Below, in pieces: positions 45,248 through 54,654 of a DNA stretch of 64,000 nucleotides (positions are counted from its first letter, which is position 1; the number at the start of each line of letters is the position of its first letter). A program made the translations under genes and the position numbers. The DNA is from JBBSJZ01 sp041739875 (lineage in GTDB: Bacteria > Planctomycetota > Planctomycetia > Pirellulales > Pirellulaceae): contig JBGSNA010000232.1 in assembly GCA_041739875.1 (NCBI GenBank), forward strand, positions 62,001-126,000. The letters are read 5' to 3'. The notes below the pieces were generated by a model. That model was not told the origin of the DNA, did not search any database, and saw nothing but the letters and a program-made list of their open reading frames with translations.

Positions 45248-47634
45248 CTCTGACTACGAACGAAGCGACTTCAACCAGTCGTGACGACTTGGCCCGAGGT
45301 GTAGCCAGCGCGATGTTCGCAGGGATGCTCGTGTATGTGACGTACTATCCGAGCGATAGTGTGTCGATCGAACGCGGTGACGGGCTTTGGTTCTCGGCAA
45401 TTGCGATTGCCACGTCAACGATCCTGTGGGCTGTCTCCAGTCGAGCATCGAAGGTGTCCAGTGATCGAAGCGAGGTGCCGTTTCGACGGTGCAGCACAGC
45501 CATTGACGTTTTTGCGATTTTGTTGGCCGTATGGATGATGATTGCCGCGTTTGGCATCGCTGGTAGTGCGAACTTGCGTCAAGCGACCAACGAGGCGTGG
45601 TTTTGGGTGGGTGCGACTGCGGTACTGACGGCGTCGCGTCGAGTATTTACAGATCTGTTTGCCAAGCGCGCGGCGATGGTGCTGCTGGTGGGTTGCAGTG
45701 TGGGGCTCGGTGTCCACGCTTTGCACCAGCATTTCGTGAGCCTGCCGCGGACGCTTGATGAGTATCGTGCGGATCCCGATGCCGTGCTTCGGATGGCTGG
45801 CATTGATGCACCCGCAGGCTCGGCGACGCGAATGGTATTCGAAAATCGATTACTCGATGGTGGCCCCACAGCCACGTTTGCGCTCGCCAACTCACTTGCC
45901 GGCGTCTTGGTACTTGGTTTTGTCGTGGTGCTTGGATTGACGTTGAATCGCGGAGGCGGGTTGATTGATCGATCGAGGTTTTCCAAAGTGTCAATTGTCG
46001 TTGGATTCGTGACGGCATGTGTCGTTATGGTGGCATTGTTCTTGACTTATAGCCGATCGGGATTGTTGGCTGCATGTGCCGGTGCTGGAATTATCGGCAT
46101 GTCCATGCTGATGGATCGTGTAAGAGAAACTGGTGCAGGCCAACGCTCACGGCTCGCTTTCAAATTGGCAATGACTGGTGGAGCGGGCTTCGTGATGCTT
46201 GTCGCATCGGTCATGATGTTTGCGGTGTTTGGCAAGGAAGAGTGGCTTGCCCAGGCACCTTCGTCGCTGGCGTTTCGTTTCCAGTATTGGCGGGCGACGT
46301 GGCGCCTCGCGATCGACCGACCCTGGTTTGGTGCGGGGCCAGGCAACTTTCAATCCGTGTATCCAAGCTATCGCGAAGCGAGCGCAGCGGAATCGATTGC
46401 TGAGCCGCACAACTTTTTCTTCGAGACGCTTGCGTCCGGCGGGTTTGTAGCCGTGGCCATTCTCTTGGCGATTGTTGTGGCGACAATTGCTTTGCGTTGG
46501 CAACTCGTTCGAGACAAGACTTTCGAAACGGACCCCGTCACGCCAATGGTTGATCAGTCGTCGCGATGGTGGTGGCTCGGAGCGGGGAGTTCGCTCACGT
46601 TGATTTGGTTGCTGGGTTTGGCAACGGGACAATCGCCCGATTGGGACGCTCAAATACTGGCAGTACCCTCCGCGTTGATAACGATGCTGGTGGTGTGGCG
46701 AGTGACCGCGATTCAACAAGTGCCCGCACTTCAACAAGTGCCATCGATTCAAAACGAGACGACACTGTGGAGTGATCGGCAAGTCGATCGGATTGCGTTT
46801 GCTGCCATGGCTTCGCTGCTGCTGCACTTGGTTGTGTCTGGCGGATGGACGGTGCCTGGCGTTGCCGTGTGGTTGTGGGTGCTCGTGGGAATGTGGGCGC
46901 CAGCGGTGCGATCGAACTCGCCACAAGAGGTGTCTCGCCAAACTCAAATGCGAACGCGGGTCGTATCAATTGTTGCTGGACTCGTGCTCTTGCTGGCGCT
47001 TCGGTTGATGTCGCTTGGGCCCATCGAAGCCTCCGCATCCGCGATGCGTGCGGCGCTTGTGGCACAATCGCAAAGGCAAACTGAGCGAGCGATTCGAGAA
47101 CTTGAGCGAGCCAGTTCCGCGGATCCGTGGTCGCCAGAGTCGAGTCTGTGGCTTTCAGATTTCTATCGGTGGCAGCTCGTTCAAAACCGCGAAAACGATT
47201 CGGTCGCTCAAAAATGGCGAGAGGCTGGTGAGTTGGCGATCCAGCGATCTGGGGGCGATCCAACCTTGATCGGACTCGTCGCTGCGCAACCTTTGCATTT
47301 GTTCCAGCGATGGGGACGCGTAGAGGATCTTCGGCGTGCGAAGGCGTTGTACGATTTGGCGTGCCAAAAGTCGCCGACGAATGCCGCTTTTTTTGCTCAG
47401 CGAGCCGAGATTGCTGAGCGGCTAGGCGATGCCAAGAGAGCCGCTTTGGATGCGAGACACGCCACCGAGTTGTCGCAGTTGGGCGAAAACCTCGAACGAA
47501 GGCTGTTTGTGGAACAAATTCTGGTGGTTGAGGTCGCCGGCGCGTCAGCTCAGGAGGGACCGATTCTTGAAACAGCCGACAAGCTTCTTGGAAACCAACT
47601 CGACACTTCCGACGTAATGGAGCAAACTGAGTAG
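45226..47634 (+). CDS. O-antigen ligase / polymerase-like membrane protein with C-terminal TPR
   Basis: About 802 residues. Residues 1-600 are a multi-pass membrane region of the Wzy/WaaL type, with the conserved loop FGAGPGNFQSVYPSYREA followed by PHNFFFETLASGG. The last 190 residues are TPR-like helices (ERAIRELERASSADPWSPES). It would act at the periplasmic face, polymerising or transferring a glycan built on the lipid carrier. I start it at GTG 45226, overlapping the transferase gene. An 18-nt duplication near 46711 encodes (IQQVPAL)(QQVPSI). Confidence 0.85.
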   Translation: MAKRKTVALTTNEATSTSRDDLARGVASAMFAGMLVYVTYYPSDSVSIERGDGLWFSAIAIATSTILWAVSSRASKVSSDRSEVPFRRCSTAIDVFAILLAVWMMIAAFGIAGSANLRQATNEAWFWVGATAVLTASRRVFTDLFAKRAAMVLLVGCSVGLGVHALHQHFVSLPRTLDEYRADPDAVLRMAGIDAPAGSATRMVFENRLLDGGPTATFALANSLAGVLVLGFVVVLGLTLNRGGGLIDRSRFSKVSIVVGFVTACVVMVALFLTYSRSGLLAACAGAGIIGMSMLMDRVRETGAGQRSRLAFKLAMTGGAGFVMLVASVMMFAVFGKEEWLAQAPSSLAFRFQYWRATWRLAIDRPWFGAGPGNFQSVYPSYREASAAESIAEPHNFFFETLASGGFVAVAILLAIVVATIALRWQLVRDKTFETDPVTPMVDQSSRWWWLGAGSSLTLIWLLGLATGQSPDWDAQILAVPSALITMLVVWRVTAIQQVPALQQVPSIQNETTLWSDRQVDRIAFAAMASLLLHLVVSGGWTVPGVAVWLWVLVGMWAPAVRSNSPQEVSRQTQMRTRVVSIVAGLVLLLALRLMSLGPIEASASAMRAALVAQSQRQTERAIRELERASSADPWSPESSLWLSDFYRWQLVQNRENDSVAQKWREAGELAIQRSGGDPTLIGLVAAQPLHLFQRWGRVEDLRRAKALYDLACQKSPTNAAFFAQRAEIAERLGDAKRAALDARHATELSQLGENLERRLFVEQILVVEVAGASAQEGPILETADKLLGNQLDTSDVMEQTE

Positions 47635-47704
47635 GCCCAGATTTTTGACACGGGCCCGATTTCTGCATAGATGCTCCCTCATTTCTGTCATTGACCTGAT
47701 TGCC

Positions 47705-48964
47705 ATGAAGATGTTCCCCCTGATGCTTGTGGTTGCCTTCGTGTTTGGCACAGCGGCCGCCTACGCGATCAATTACTCCCAGTTCGGCTACCGCGATTCG
47801 CAATTCGGTCCGCTGACCCTCGATGGGCGTGTCACACATGCCAATGCGATGGCCGAAATGAACAAGGGAATACCGACAACCGGCTTTGCCAAAGCAGAAA
47901 TCATTGGCGGAACGAATTACGATTTCGGCATCATGGCGCCGGATGAAGAAGGGGAGCATGTTTTTGTTGTAAAAAACGTGGGCACCGAGCCTCTTTCACT
48001 CGAAGTTGGCGCATCCACATGCAAATGCACTGTGGGCACGCTCGATATCAGCAAACTCGCGCCCGGCGAACAGACCGAAGTCAAGTTGACGTGGCACGTG
48101 AAAACGAACGCGGAAACTTTTGGCCAGTCTGCGGAACTGTTGACCAATGACCCGCTTCAGCCTGCGATTAAACTCGAAATTTCGGGCGACATCGTACGCC
48201 AAATGGAAATGAGCCCCAAAGAGTGGTCGTTCGGCGAGGTTGCTGCCGGAGAGCCGATCGTGCTTGAATCCACGATTTACAGCTTCATGGAGAACGACAT
48301 TCGCCCCGCAGAATCGAAGTTTTCGGATGACTTGCTCACCGAATTGATGGACCTCGAAATCGAACCGTATGTGCCCAGCGAGACGAATGACGGGGCGAGA
48401 GCGAAAGCACGCCAGGCGTTCAAGTTGAAGCTGACCCTCAAACCGGGACTGAAACAGGGCCCGGTCTCTCAGAACTTCAATTTCGCATTCGAGCGCGTCG
48501 ACAGTGAAGGAAAGGCCATCACCCCAGAAGGTGACAAGTCATCGATTGGCTACTTTGCTGTCACGACAACAGGACGCATCGTCGGTCAACTCAGTATGAT
48601 TGTGGGGTCGAAACTTCAGGGCGTTGCTGGGGGAGGCTATCAATACGATTTCGGTCGTCTTGACGAGGACTCTGCGAAAACGGCAAAAGCTTTTGTTGTG
48701 CTCAAGGGCAGTGAAAGCGATAACACAACACTGCGGATCGGGAAGACTGAACCCGAAGGCGTAATTAAGGCAACTTTGGCAAAGGGTGCTGATCGCGGTT
48801 CCATGGTGTTGTATACACTCGAGCTTGAATTAGTACCCGGTGAACAGCCGATTGAACGATTAGGTCTAAGTGGTAATGACGTCGGTAAGGTTTGGATTGA
48901 GTCTGACAACCCGAAAGTCGCACCGCTTCAGCTATCCGTCAAGTTCGCTTTGCCCGGCAAATAA
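47705..48964 (+). CDS. DUF1573 protein with N-terminal membrane anchor
   Basis: A 419-residue protein with a hydrophobic anchor (MKMFPLMLVVAFVFGTAAAYA). A DUF1573 domain (about residues 75-155) carries the typical FVVKNVGTEPLSLEVGASTCKCTVG with the Cys-x-Cys and GEQTEVKLTW. DUF1573 is an immunoglobulin-like fold of unknown role, often in surface or periplasmic proteins. The remaining 260 residues appear to hold two more sandwich-like units without recognisable motifs. ATG 47705 is chosen. It sits between the O-antigen ligase-like gene (70 bases) and the tetrahaem fusion (40 bases). Confidence 0.85.
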   Translation: MKMFPLMLVVAFVFGTAAAYAINYSQFGYRDSQFGPLTLDGRVTHANAMAEMNKGIPTTGFAKAEIIGGTNYDFGIMAPDEEGEHVFVVKNVGTEPLSLEVGASTCKCTVGTLDISKLAPGEQTEVKLTWHVKTNAETFGQSAELLTNDPLQPAIKLEISGDIVRQMEMSPKEWSFGEVAAGEPIVLESTIYSFMENDIRPAESKFSDDLLTELMDLEIEPYVPSETNDGARAKARQAFKLKLTLKPGLKQGPVSQNFNFAFERVDSEGKAITPEGDKSSIGYFAVTTTGRIVGQLSMIVGSKLQGVAGGGYQYDFGRLDEDSAKTAKAFVVLKGSESDNTTLRIGKTEPEGVIKATLAKGADRGSMVLYTLELELVPGEQPIERLGLSGNDVGKVWIESDNPKVAPLQLSVKFALPGK

Positions 48965-49003
48965 TAAGATCCAGTTGAGCTGGGTCGTTTCGCGGAAGAA
49001 CCA

Positions 49004-51208
49004 ATGAATTCTGTAACCAGCGACCTGCTCCACCGACATTCAACACCTCAAACGTGCGGCAAAACCGTACCAAGTTTGAGCTTGGTTGCTCAATGTCCAA
49101 GTGGTTCGAGTTGGCTCAGCGGAGTTATGCGTCTTCGTCGAAGCACAGTTTCACAGCGTCGAGGATCCGCAGATTGGCGGTTCGTTGCTTTGGGAAGCAT
49201 TGCTTCTCTCGGGCTGGCTTCGCTTGTCGCATTGACATCGATCGGTTGCGGTGAACGCAATGCGAAACTTCGATGGGAAGCTGAACATGAGTTAGCTGTC
49301 GAGATGCCACGGGTTGCTGGCGATGAAGGAGTTCCGATGGGAGCGATTAGCCCGCCAGCATTGACTCAAATTCAAACCCAAGCAGCGGTGGAGCCGTCCG
49401 CGCCTGTGTCGACCGACATGCTCACACTCGACTCACCAGCGTCTCCGAAACGCGATCTCGACGCAGCGCCGCTGAGCGCCGTTGTGATCGATCGAGCGTA
49501 TGCACGCTTTACTGCGGCTCAAGCACCGAGTTTCGACGAGAGTGACGAAGACGAGGATGGCGGAAGTGCGTCAGACCGTGGACCGATTGAAATGGTGCCG
49601 ACGCCCAAAGGCGCGCCTGAAGTCAAGGCGGAAGTTGTACCAACACCGCAAGGGATTCCTGAAACGCTGATGGCTCGTACGCCAGACATCGCTAAGGCAC
49701 CAAAAGATTCAGTAGGACCACTGAGCGACCTCGAAGGGCCAGCGCCACTCGAAGGCCCAGCGTCAAACGATGCGACCAATCCGCGTGTTGCACTCATCGA
49801 TGCGACCAACATCGAGTCGCTTGCCCCCGAAGACTACAAGACGTGGCCAGTTCCGAACGTCGCACTCGTGGTGACTGGCCAACAGCATGGTTACATCGAG
49901 CCCTGTGGCTGTACTGGTTTGGATAAACAGAAAGGTGGCGTAGCACGTCGTATGACGTTCATGCAGCAGCTTCGTGAAAACGGTTGGAACCTTTTACCCA
50001 TTGACGGTGGCAACCAAGTTCGTCGCTTCGGACGCCAGGCGGAAATCAAGTTCCAACGCACGGCGGAGGCGCTCCGCATCATGGACTATCAAGCCGTTGG
50101 TTTTGGACCCGATGATCTTCGTCTTGGTGTCGGAGAGTTGATCTCGGTGGCAGCTGGCGATGACGACAATCCAACACTTTACGCGTCCGCGAACGTTGTG
50201 CTGTTGGATCCTACGCTGATGCCCCAGCAAAAAGTGATCGAATCCGGCGGTCTGAAGATCGGGATCACGAGTATCCTTGATCCCAAATCAATGGCCGTCA
50301 AACCTGGCGACGAAATTCTTGTTGACGATCCCGCTGAGTCAGCTAAAAAATCACTTGCCGTGTTAGCGGAGTCGTCGCCTGACGTCAAAGTTTTGCTGTT
50401 CTTTGGTGAAGAAGACGATGCGAAGAAACTTGTTCGCGAAGTCAACGGTTTTGACTTGATGGTTGTTGCTGGCGGTTACGGCGAGCCAACGTATCGTCCC
50501 GAGTTGGTCGACGGCAGCACGACGAATATGATCGTCACAGGCAATAAAGGCATGTACGCAGGACTCGTTGGCCTCTACGCGGGCGAGTCGATGCGTTACG
50601 CACGCGTGCCGCTCACGCATGAATTCAGCGACGCACCCGAAATGCGTCGTCTGATGTCGGAATACCAAAACCAACTGCGTGATCTCGGACTCGAAGGACT
50701 TGGACTCAAACCGATTGCGCATCCAAGCGGCAATGAGTTTGTGGGAAGCGAAGCATGCGGCGAATGCCACAAGACGGCCTACGCAATTTGGCAAGGCACA
50801 CCACACGCGGAAGCAACCGAGAGCCTGGTTCACCCAGGAGAACGGAGTGACGTGCCACGACATTTTGATCCTGAGTGCTTGAGTTGCCACGTCACGGGAT
50901 GGAACGCTCAAAACTATTACCCCTACATTTCCGGTTACCTGTCGCTGGATACGCATAAGCATCTCACGGGCAATGGCTGCGAGAACTGTCACGGAGCGGG
51001 CTCGGCACACGTGGCTGCCGAGAACGCGGATGCCGCAGACTTGGACGAAGCCAAGCGAGATGAACTGCGAGTCTCGATGCGGCTACCTCTCGACAAAGCT
51101 CGTGACCGCTGCATGGAATGCCATGATCTTGACAACAGCCCCGACTTCCATGAAGAAGGCGCCTTCGACGACTATTGGTCCCAAGTCGAACACTACGGAA
51201 AAGACTAG
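49004..51208 (+). CDS. Metallophosphatase-like / tetrahaem cytochrome fusion lipoprotein
   Basis: A 734-residue protein with a lipoprotein signal (LASLVALTSIGC, Cys about residue 84 from this start). A disordered Pro/Ala/Glu-rich region to about 280 contains short VPTPKGAPE/VPTPQGIPE-type repeats. Residues about 285-560 resemble the 5'-nucleotidase metallophosphatase fold (VALVVTGQQHGYIEPCGCTG, IDGGNQ). The C-terminus is a cytochrome c554-like region with four haem sites CGECH, CLSCH, CENCH and CMECH (DNA about 50755, 50877, 50977, 51111). The PCGC pair may be a metal site; the usual metal-binding Asp/His set is only partly present, so enzymatic activity is uncertain. It ends the 42-51 kb run. 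ATG 49127 is an alternative start. Confidence 0.82.
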   Translation: MNSVTSDLLHRHSTPQTCGKTVPSLSLVAQCPSGSSWLSGVMRLRRSTVSQRRGSADWRFVALGSIASLGLASLVALTSIGCGERNAKLRWEAEHELAVEMPRVAGDEGVPMGAISPPALTQIQTQAAVEPSAPVSTDMLTLDSPASPKRDLDAAPLSAVVIDRAYARFTAAQAPSFDESDEDEDGGSASDRGPIEMVPTPKGAPEVKAEVVPTPQGIPETLMARTPDIAKAPKDSVGPLSDLEGPAPLEGPASNDATNPRVALIDATNIESLAPEDYKTWPVPNVALVVTGQQHGYIEPCGCTGLDKQKGGVARRMTFMQQLRENGWNLLPIDGGNQVRRFGRQAEIKFQRTAEALRIMDYQAVGFGPDDLRLGVGELISVAAGDDDNPTLYASANVVLLDPTLMPQQKVIESGGLKIGITSILDPKSMAVKPGDEILVDDPAESAKKSLAVLAESSPDVKVLLFFGEEDDAKKLVREVNGFDLMVVAGGYGEPTYRPELVDGSTTNMIVTGNKGMYAGLVGLYAGESMRYARVPLTHEFSDAPEMRRLMSEYQNQLRDLGLEGLGLKPIAHPSGNEFVGSEACGECHKTAYAIWQGTPHAEATESLVHPGERSDVPRHFDPECLSCHVTGWNAQNYYPYISGYLSLDTHKHLTGNGCENCHGAGSAHVAAENADAADLDEAKRDELRVSMRLPLDKARDRCMECHDLDNSPDFHEEGAFDDYWSQVEHYGKD

Positions 51209-51536
51209 TGAGCCATTGAGTGCTTGCGAGGACTGGCTGATGTTGAGTTTGATATCGTCGACTCCATCCTTGCAAGTTTCCATGAACTTGCTGACACCCG
51301 ATCTCATGTCAATCAACGGCATGTCTTCGGTGATCCACTTGTCATTTGAATCATGGCTGTAACAGCCGGTGATGACGTTCAAGATCGGTCGGCAAGAAGC
51401 CTCACCGACGCTTCGAAGGCACGGTCGTCGACGAAATCACGCACTATCAAATGCCCGCTGCGGCGATCCACAAAACATCTTGGCAACCAATTAGGTATAA
51501 TGCCACGTTTTGAAATGATCGCTGGAGAGACACAGA
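51209..51536. other. Intergenic region with possible -10 element
   Basis: About 330 bases without a gene. A TATAAT box stands at 51496-51501, 36 bases before the sulfatase start, but no -35 box is at the right distance: a TTGGCA at 51480 is only ten bases upstream. GGAGAG just before 51537 is the ribosome-binding site. Confidence 0.4.
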
Positions 51537-53558
51537 ATGCGTTGGCTCATCTATTTCAATGGCTTGCTTGCGGTAGCTTCGTTCCTAACACCGTCGATTG
51601 TTTTCGCTGAACGTCCCAATATCGTCGTGATCATGGCTGATGATTTGGGCTATTCCGATCTAGGTTGCTACGGCGGCGAGATCCAGACGCCCAATTTGGA
51701 CTCATTGGCTGGCAGTGGTGTCCGGTTCTCGCAGTTCTACAACACAGCGAAATGCCATTCTTCTCGAGTGTCGTTGTTGACGGGTCAATACTGCCTCGCG
51801 GCTGGTGATACGGCGCTCTCGCATGCGATCACTACCGCCGAGGTGCTTCGCGGTTGCGGCTACTTCACGGCGATGACAGGCAAGTGGCATTTGAAACAGC
51901 AACCAACGGACTTCGGGTTCGACCGCTACTTTGGCCACCTCAGCGGCGCGTGCAACTACTTCAGCGGCGACAATACCTTTCGACTCAACGGCGAAGCTTG
52001 GAAGGTTCCTGACGAAGGTTTCTATACAACAGTCGCCAACGTTGACTTCGCTTTGGATTTCCTCGATGAAGCGAGAAAAACTGCAAAGCCGTGGTATTTG
52101 CACATCGCGTTCAACGCACCGCACGCGCCGCTGCATGCGTTGCCCGAGGATTACGCTAAGTACAAAGGTAAATACGCCAGCGGCTGGGATCGTATCCGCG
52201 AAGCTCGGGTTGCCAAACAGAAGCGGATCGGCTTACTCGCAGAATCGCTTGCTCCTAGCCCGCGTCCCGAGCACATCCCAGCTTGGAGTGACATGGAAAC
52301 GTGGCGACAAGACTATGAAGCCAATCGCATGACGACCTTGGCAGCTATGATCGATCGTGTCGACCAGGAAGTCGGCAGGCTGGTTGCAGACCTTAAGGTT
52401 AACCATGAGTTCGAGAACACGATCATTCTATTTGTCTCGGACAATGGAGCGTGCCCCTATGACCGCAAAGCACCGCTTCTCAACGTGGAACCAACCAACG
52501 CACAAACTTCGCTTGCTGACTCGACCGGCTGGTCATGGGCTCGAAACAGCCCCTTTCGATACTACAAGCAAAACCAATTTGAAGGTGGCATTTCCACACC
52601 AGCGATCGTGCACTGGCCATCAGGTTTGAAGCAGTCCCAGGGCAGTATCGTTCGCGAGCCCGCGCACTTGATCGATGTCTTGCCGACGTTGGCGGAGATC
52701 GCTGGGGGCTCGATTCCGAATCAGTGGGCAGGCCGCGAGTTGCGTCCAGTTTCCGGCGTTTCGCTCAAGCCTATCCTCGATGGTGGCAAGCTGGATTCGC
52801 GGCCGCCAATCCACCTTTTGTTTTCACAAGACCGTGGACTGAGAGATGGTGATTGGAAACTCGTGAGTTTCCAAAGCGAAGCCTGGGAGCTTTACAACCT
52901 TGCTAATGACCGAACGGAGCTTCACAACCTTGCGGATTCGGAACCAGAACGTGTCAAGGCAATGGTCGCAACGTGGACCGATATGGCCAAGAATGTGTTG
53001 CACGCGCCCGCCAAAGCCTACGCCGCGGTATCTGAATCGAACCAACCGCATCAACATCGCGAGTGGACGAATTTCGATTCCGACGTGCCCGCGAATACTG
53101 GCGGCAAGAAAAACTCCCGCAAAGCGGACACTTCGGAAGCATCGCGTTCAACCAAGTCATCGATTCGGGCTCGTAAGAATACTAGCCTGGAAATCGTCGG
53201 CGATGAGCTTCAGCTTCAATTCACGGGCGACGACCCAGGACTTGCGTTTGACTTCAAGGGCCAGTCGCTTCCCCCGGGCCCCTACAAGTTGGCGTTTCAA
53301 CTCACCGGTGGAAGCGTCGGTGGCGGTGAAGTCTTTTACACGACCAATCCAAACACCATTCTGCCCAAAGGTGAGCGAGTGTCGTTTGAAGTGTTCGCCA
53401 ATGGTAAGCCGCAAGATGTATCGGTGGACTTAAACACCGCCGAAAGCATCATGCAGCTAAGATTGGACGTTAGTGAAAACCGTGGTGCGGCAACGATTCG
53501 GCACCTGACCTTGTCCAGCCACGATGGCCGATTGCTCATGACTTGGCCCGCAAAATAG
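51537..53558 (+). CDS. Secreted sulfatase with variant CxSxR motif and C-terminal sandwich domain
   Basis: A 673-residue exported protein with a signal peptide to about residue 24 (IVFAERPNIV). The sulfatase domain follows with VVIMADDLGYSDLGCYGG. At the formylglycine position it reads TAKCHSSRVSLLTGQY (Cys73), that is C-x-S-S-R where most type I sulfatases have C-x-P/A-x-R. FVSDNGACPYDRKAP and RDGDWKLVSFQ follow. A Lys/Ser-rich linker leads to a C-terminal beta-sandwich (about 555-673) of unknown class. It heads a co-directional run with DUF1080, an esterase and a propeller, probably for breakdown of a sulfated, acylated polysaccharide. Confidence 0.9.
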   Translation: MRWLIYFNGLLAVASFLTPSIVFAERPNIVVIMADDLGYSDLGCYGGEIQTPNLDSLAGSGVRFSQFYNTAKCHSSRVSLLTGQYCLAAGDTALSHAITTAEVLRGCGYFTAMTGKWHLKQQPTDFGFDRYFGHLSGACNYFSGDNTFRLNGEAWKVPDEGFYTTVANVDFALDFLDEARKTAKPWYLHIAFNAPHAPLHALPEDYAKYKGKYASGWDRIREARVAKQKRIGLLAESLAPSPRPEHIPAWSDMETWRQDYEANRMTTLAAMIDRVDQEVGRLVADLKVNHEFENTIILFVSDNGACPYDRKAPLLNVEPTNAQTSLADSTGWSWARNSPFRYYKQNQFEGGISTPAIVHWPSGLKQSQGSIVREPAHLIDVLPTLAEIAGGSIPNQWAGRELRPVSGVSLKPILDGGKLDSRPPIHLLFSQDRGLRDGDWKLVSFQSEAWELYNLANDRTELHNLADSEPERVKAMVATWTDMAKNVLHAPAKAYAAVSESNQPHQHREWTNFDSDVPANTGGKKNSRKADTSEASRSTKSSIRARKNTSLEIVGDELQLQFTGDDPGLAFDFKGQSLPPGPYKLAFQLTGGSVGGGEVFYTTNPNTILPKGERVSFEVFANGKPQDVSVDLNTAESIMQLRLDVSENRGAATIRHLTLSSHDGRLLMTWPAK

Positions 53559-53595
53559 TTCTGTTTCGTTATTGTTTACCCCAAAGTTGCTAACT

Positions 53596-54582
53596 ATGCC
53601 TATCAATCTAACTGCGTTCGTATTTGCATTTCTACTCGCTGTCTCGCCAATCCTCGGTTTTGCTGATGAAGGAGGCACAGCGTTCACCGACGAACAGTCT
53701 GCGGGTCCCGAGTTCAGCTTTCAAGGCGAGTACAAAGGATCGGTCGCGACCGAGGAGGGTGACAAAGTATTTGGTGCCCAAGTGATCGCGTTAGGTGAAG
53801 GTAACTTCAACATCGCTGGCTATCACGGCGGTCTTCCTGGCGATGGCTGGATGCGTGGTAGCGAGCAAACCAACGTCGAATGCAAACTTGTCGACTCCGT
53901 CGTACGTGGCAAAACGGATGATGCTGATATCGAAATTGCAAACGATGTCCTATCGATCATCGTTGAGGGGAAAACCATTGGGACGCTCGCGAAAGTACGT
54001 CGTCAAAGCCCGACCCTCGGCGCAAAAGCACCGGAGAACGCGGTGGTGCTATTTGACGGGACAACAGCAGAACATTTCGAAAACGGTGAATTGGTGGAGG
54101 GCAATTTGCTCGGTTCCACGAACTGTGCCAGCAAGCAGAAACTGGGCGATCATGAATTGCATATTGAGTTCCGAACGCCGTTCATGCCAACCGCACGTGG
54201 TCAAGGCCGCGGTAACAGTGGAGTCTACATTCAAGGTCGTTACGAATTGCAGGTTCTGGATTCGTTTGGACTGGATGGCAAGAACAACGAGTGCGGAGGA
54301 ATCTACTCGATCTCTGAACCCATCGTGAACATGTGTTTGCCGCCGTTGACGTGGCAAACCTACGACATGGTATTTACTGCGGCAAGATACGATGCCGACG
54401 GCAACAAAACCCAAAATGCCCGCGCGACGATCAAGCACAATGGTGTACTGATTCACGACAATTTGGAACTGACTCATGGAACACCGGGCTACCACGCCGA
54501 GGGCCCCGAGCACGACTCGCTGTTTATCCAAAACCACGGTAACCCAGTCGCATTTCGCAATATCTGGATCGTTGCAAAGTAG
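53596..54582 (+). CDS. DUF1080 protein (3-keto-disaccharide hydrolase family), exported
   Basis: A 328-residue secreted protein (signal INLTAFVFAFLLAVSPILGFA). The C-terminal DUF1080 domain is a concanavalin-like sandwich from NAVVLFDGTTAEHFENG to FRNIWIVAK. GNSGVYIQGRYELQVLDSFG and LPPLTWQTYDMVF are diagnostic. Characterised DUF1080 members act on 3-keto-glycosides. The first 130 residues are not recognised. It lies 37 bases after the sulfatase, so it is likely co-transcribed. Confidence 0.92.
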   Translation: MPINLTAFVFAFLLAVSPILGFADEGGTAFTDEQSAGPEFSFQGEYKGSVATEEGDKVFGAQVIALGEGNFNIAGYHGGLPGDGWMRGSEQTNVECKLVDSVVRGKTDDADIEIANDVLSIIVEGKTIGTLAKVRRQSPTLGAKAPENAVVLFDGTTAEHFENGELVEGNLLGSTNCASKQKLGDHELHIEFRTPFMPTARGQGRGNSGVYIQGRYELQVLDSFGLDGKNNECGGIYSISEPIVNMCLPPLTWQTYDMVFTAARYDADGNKTQNARATIKHNGVLIHDNLELTHGTPGYHAEGPEHDSLFIQNHGNPVAFRNIWIVAK

Positions 54583-54654
54583 TCACAACGGTTTTGTTCA
54601 CCCGACATAGCCAACGATTTTTCTAAACCACAATCGATGCGAGAAGCCAACATC

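Noticed and set aside
46595..47959. A 454-codon open frame antisense to the O-antigen ligase-like gene
   Set aside because: Its translation is rich in Arg, Gln, Pro and Ser with no domain pattern, while the plus strand encodes membrane helices, the Wzy_C loop and TPR.
51480..51501. TTGGCA plus TATAAT as a promoter of the sulfatase gene
   Set aside because: The spacing is ten bases, far from the usual 16-18. Only the -10-like box is kept as a remark.
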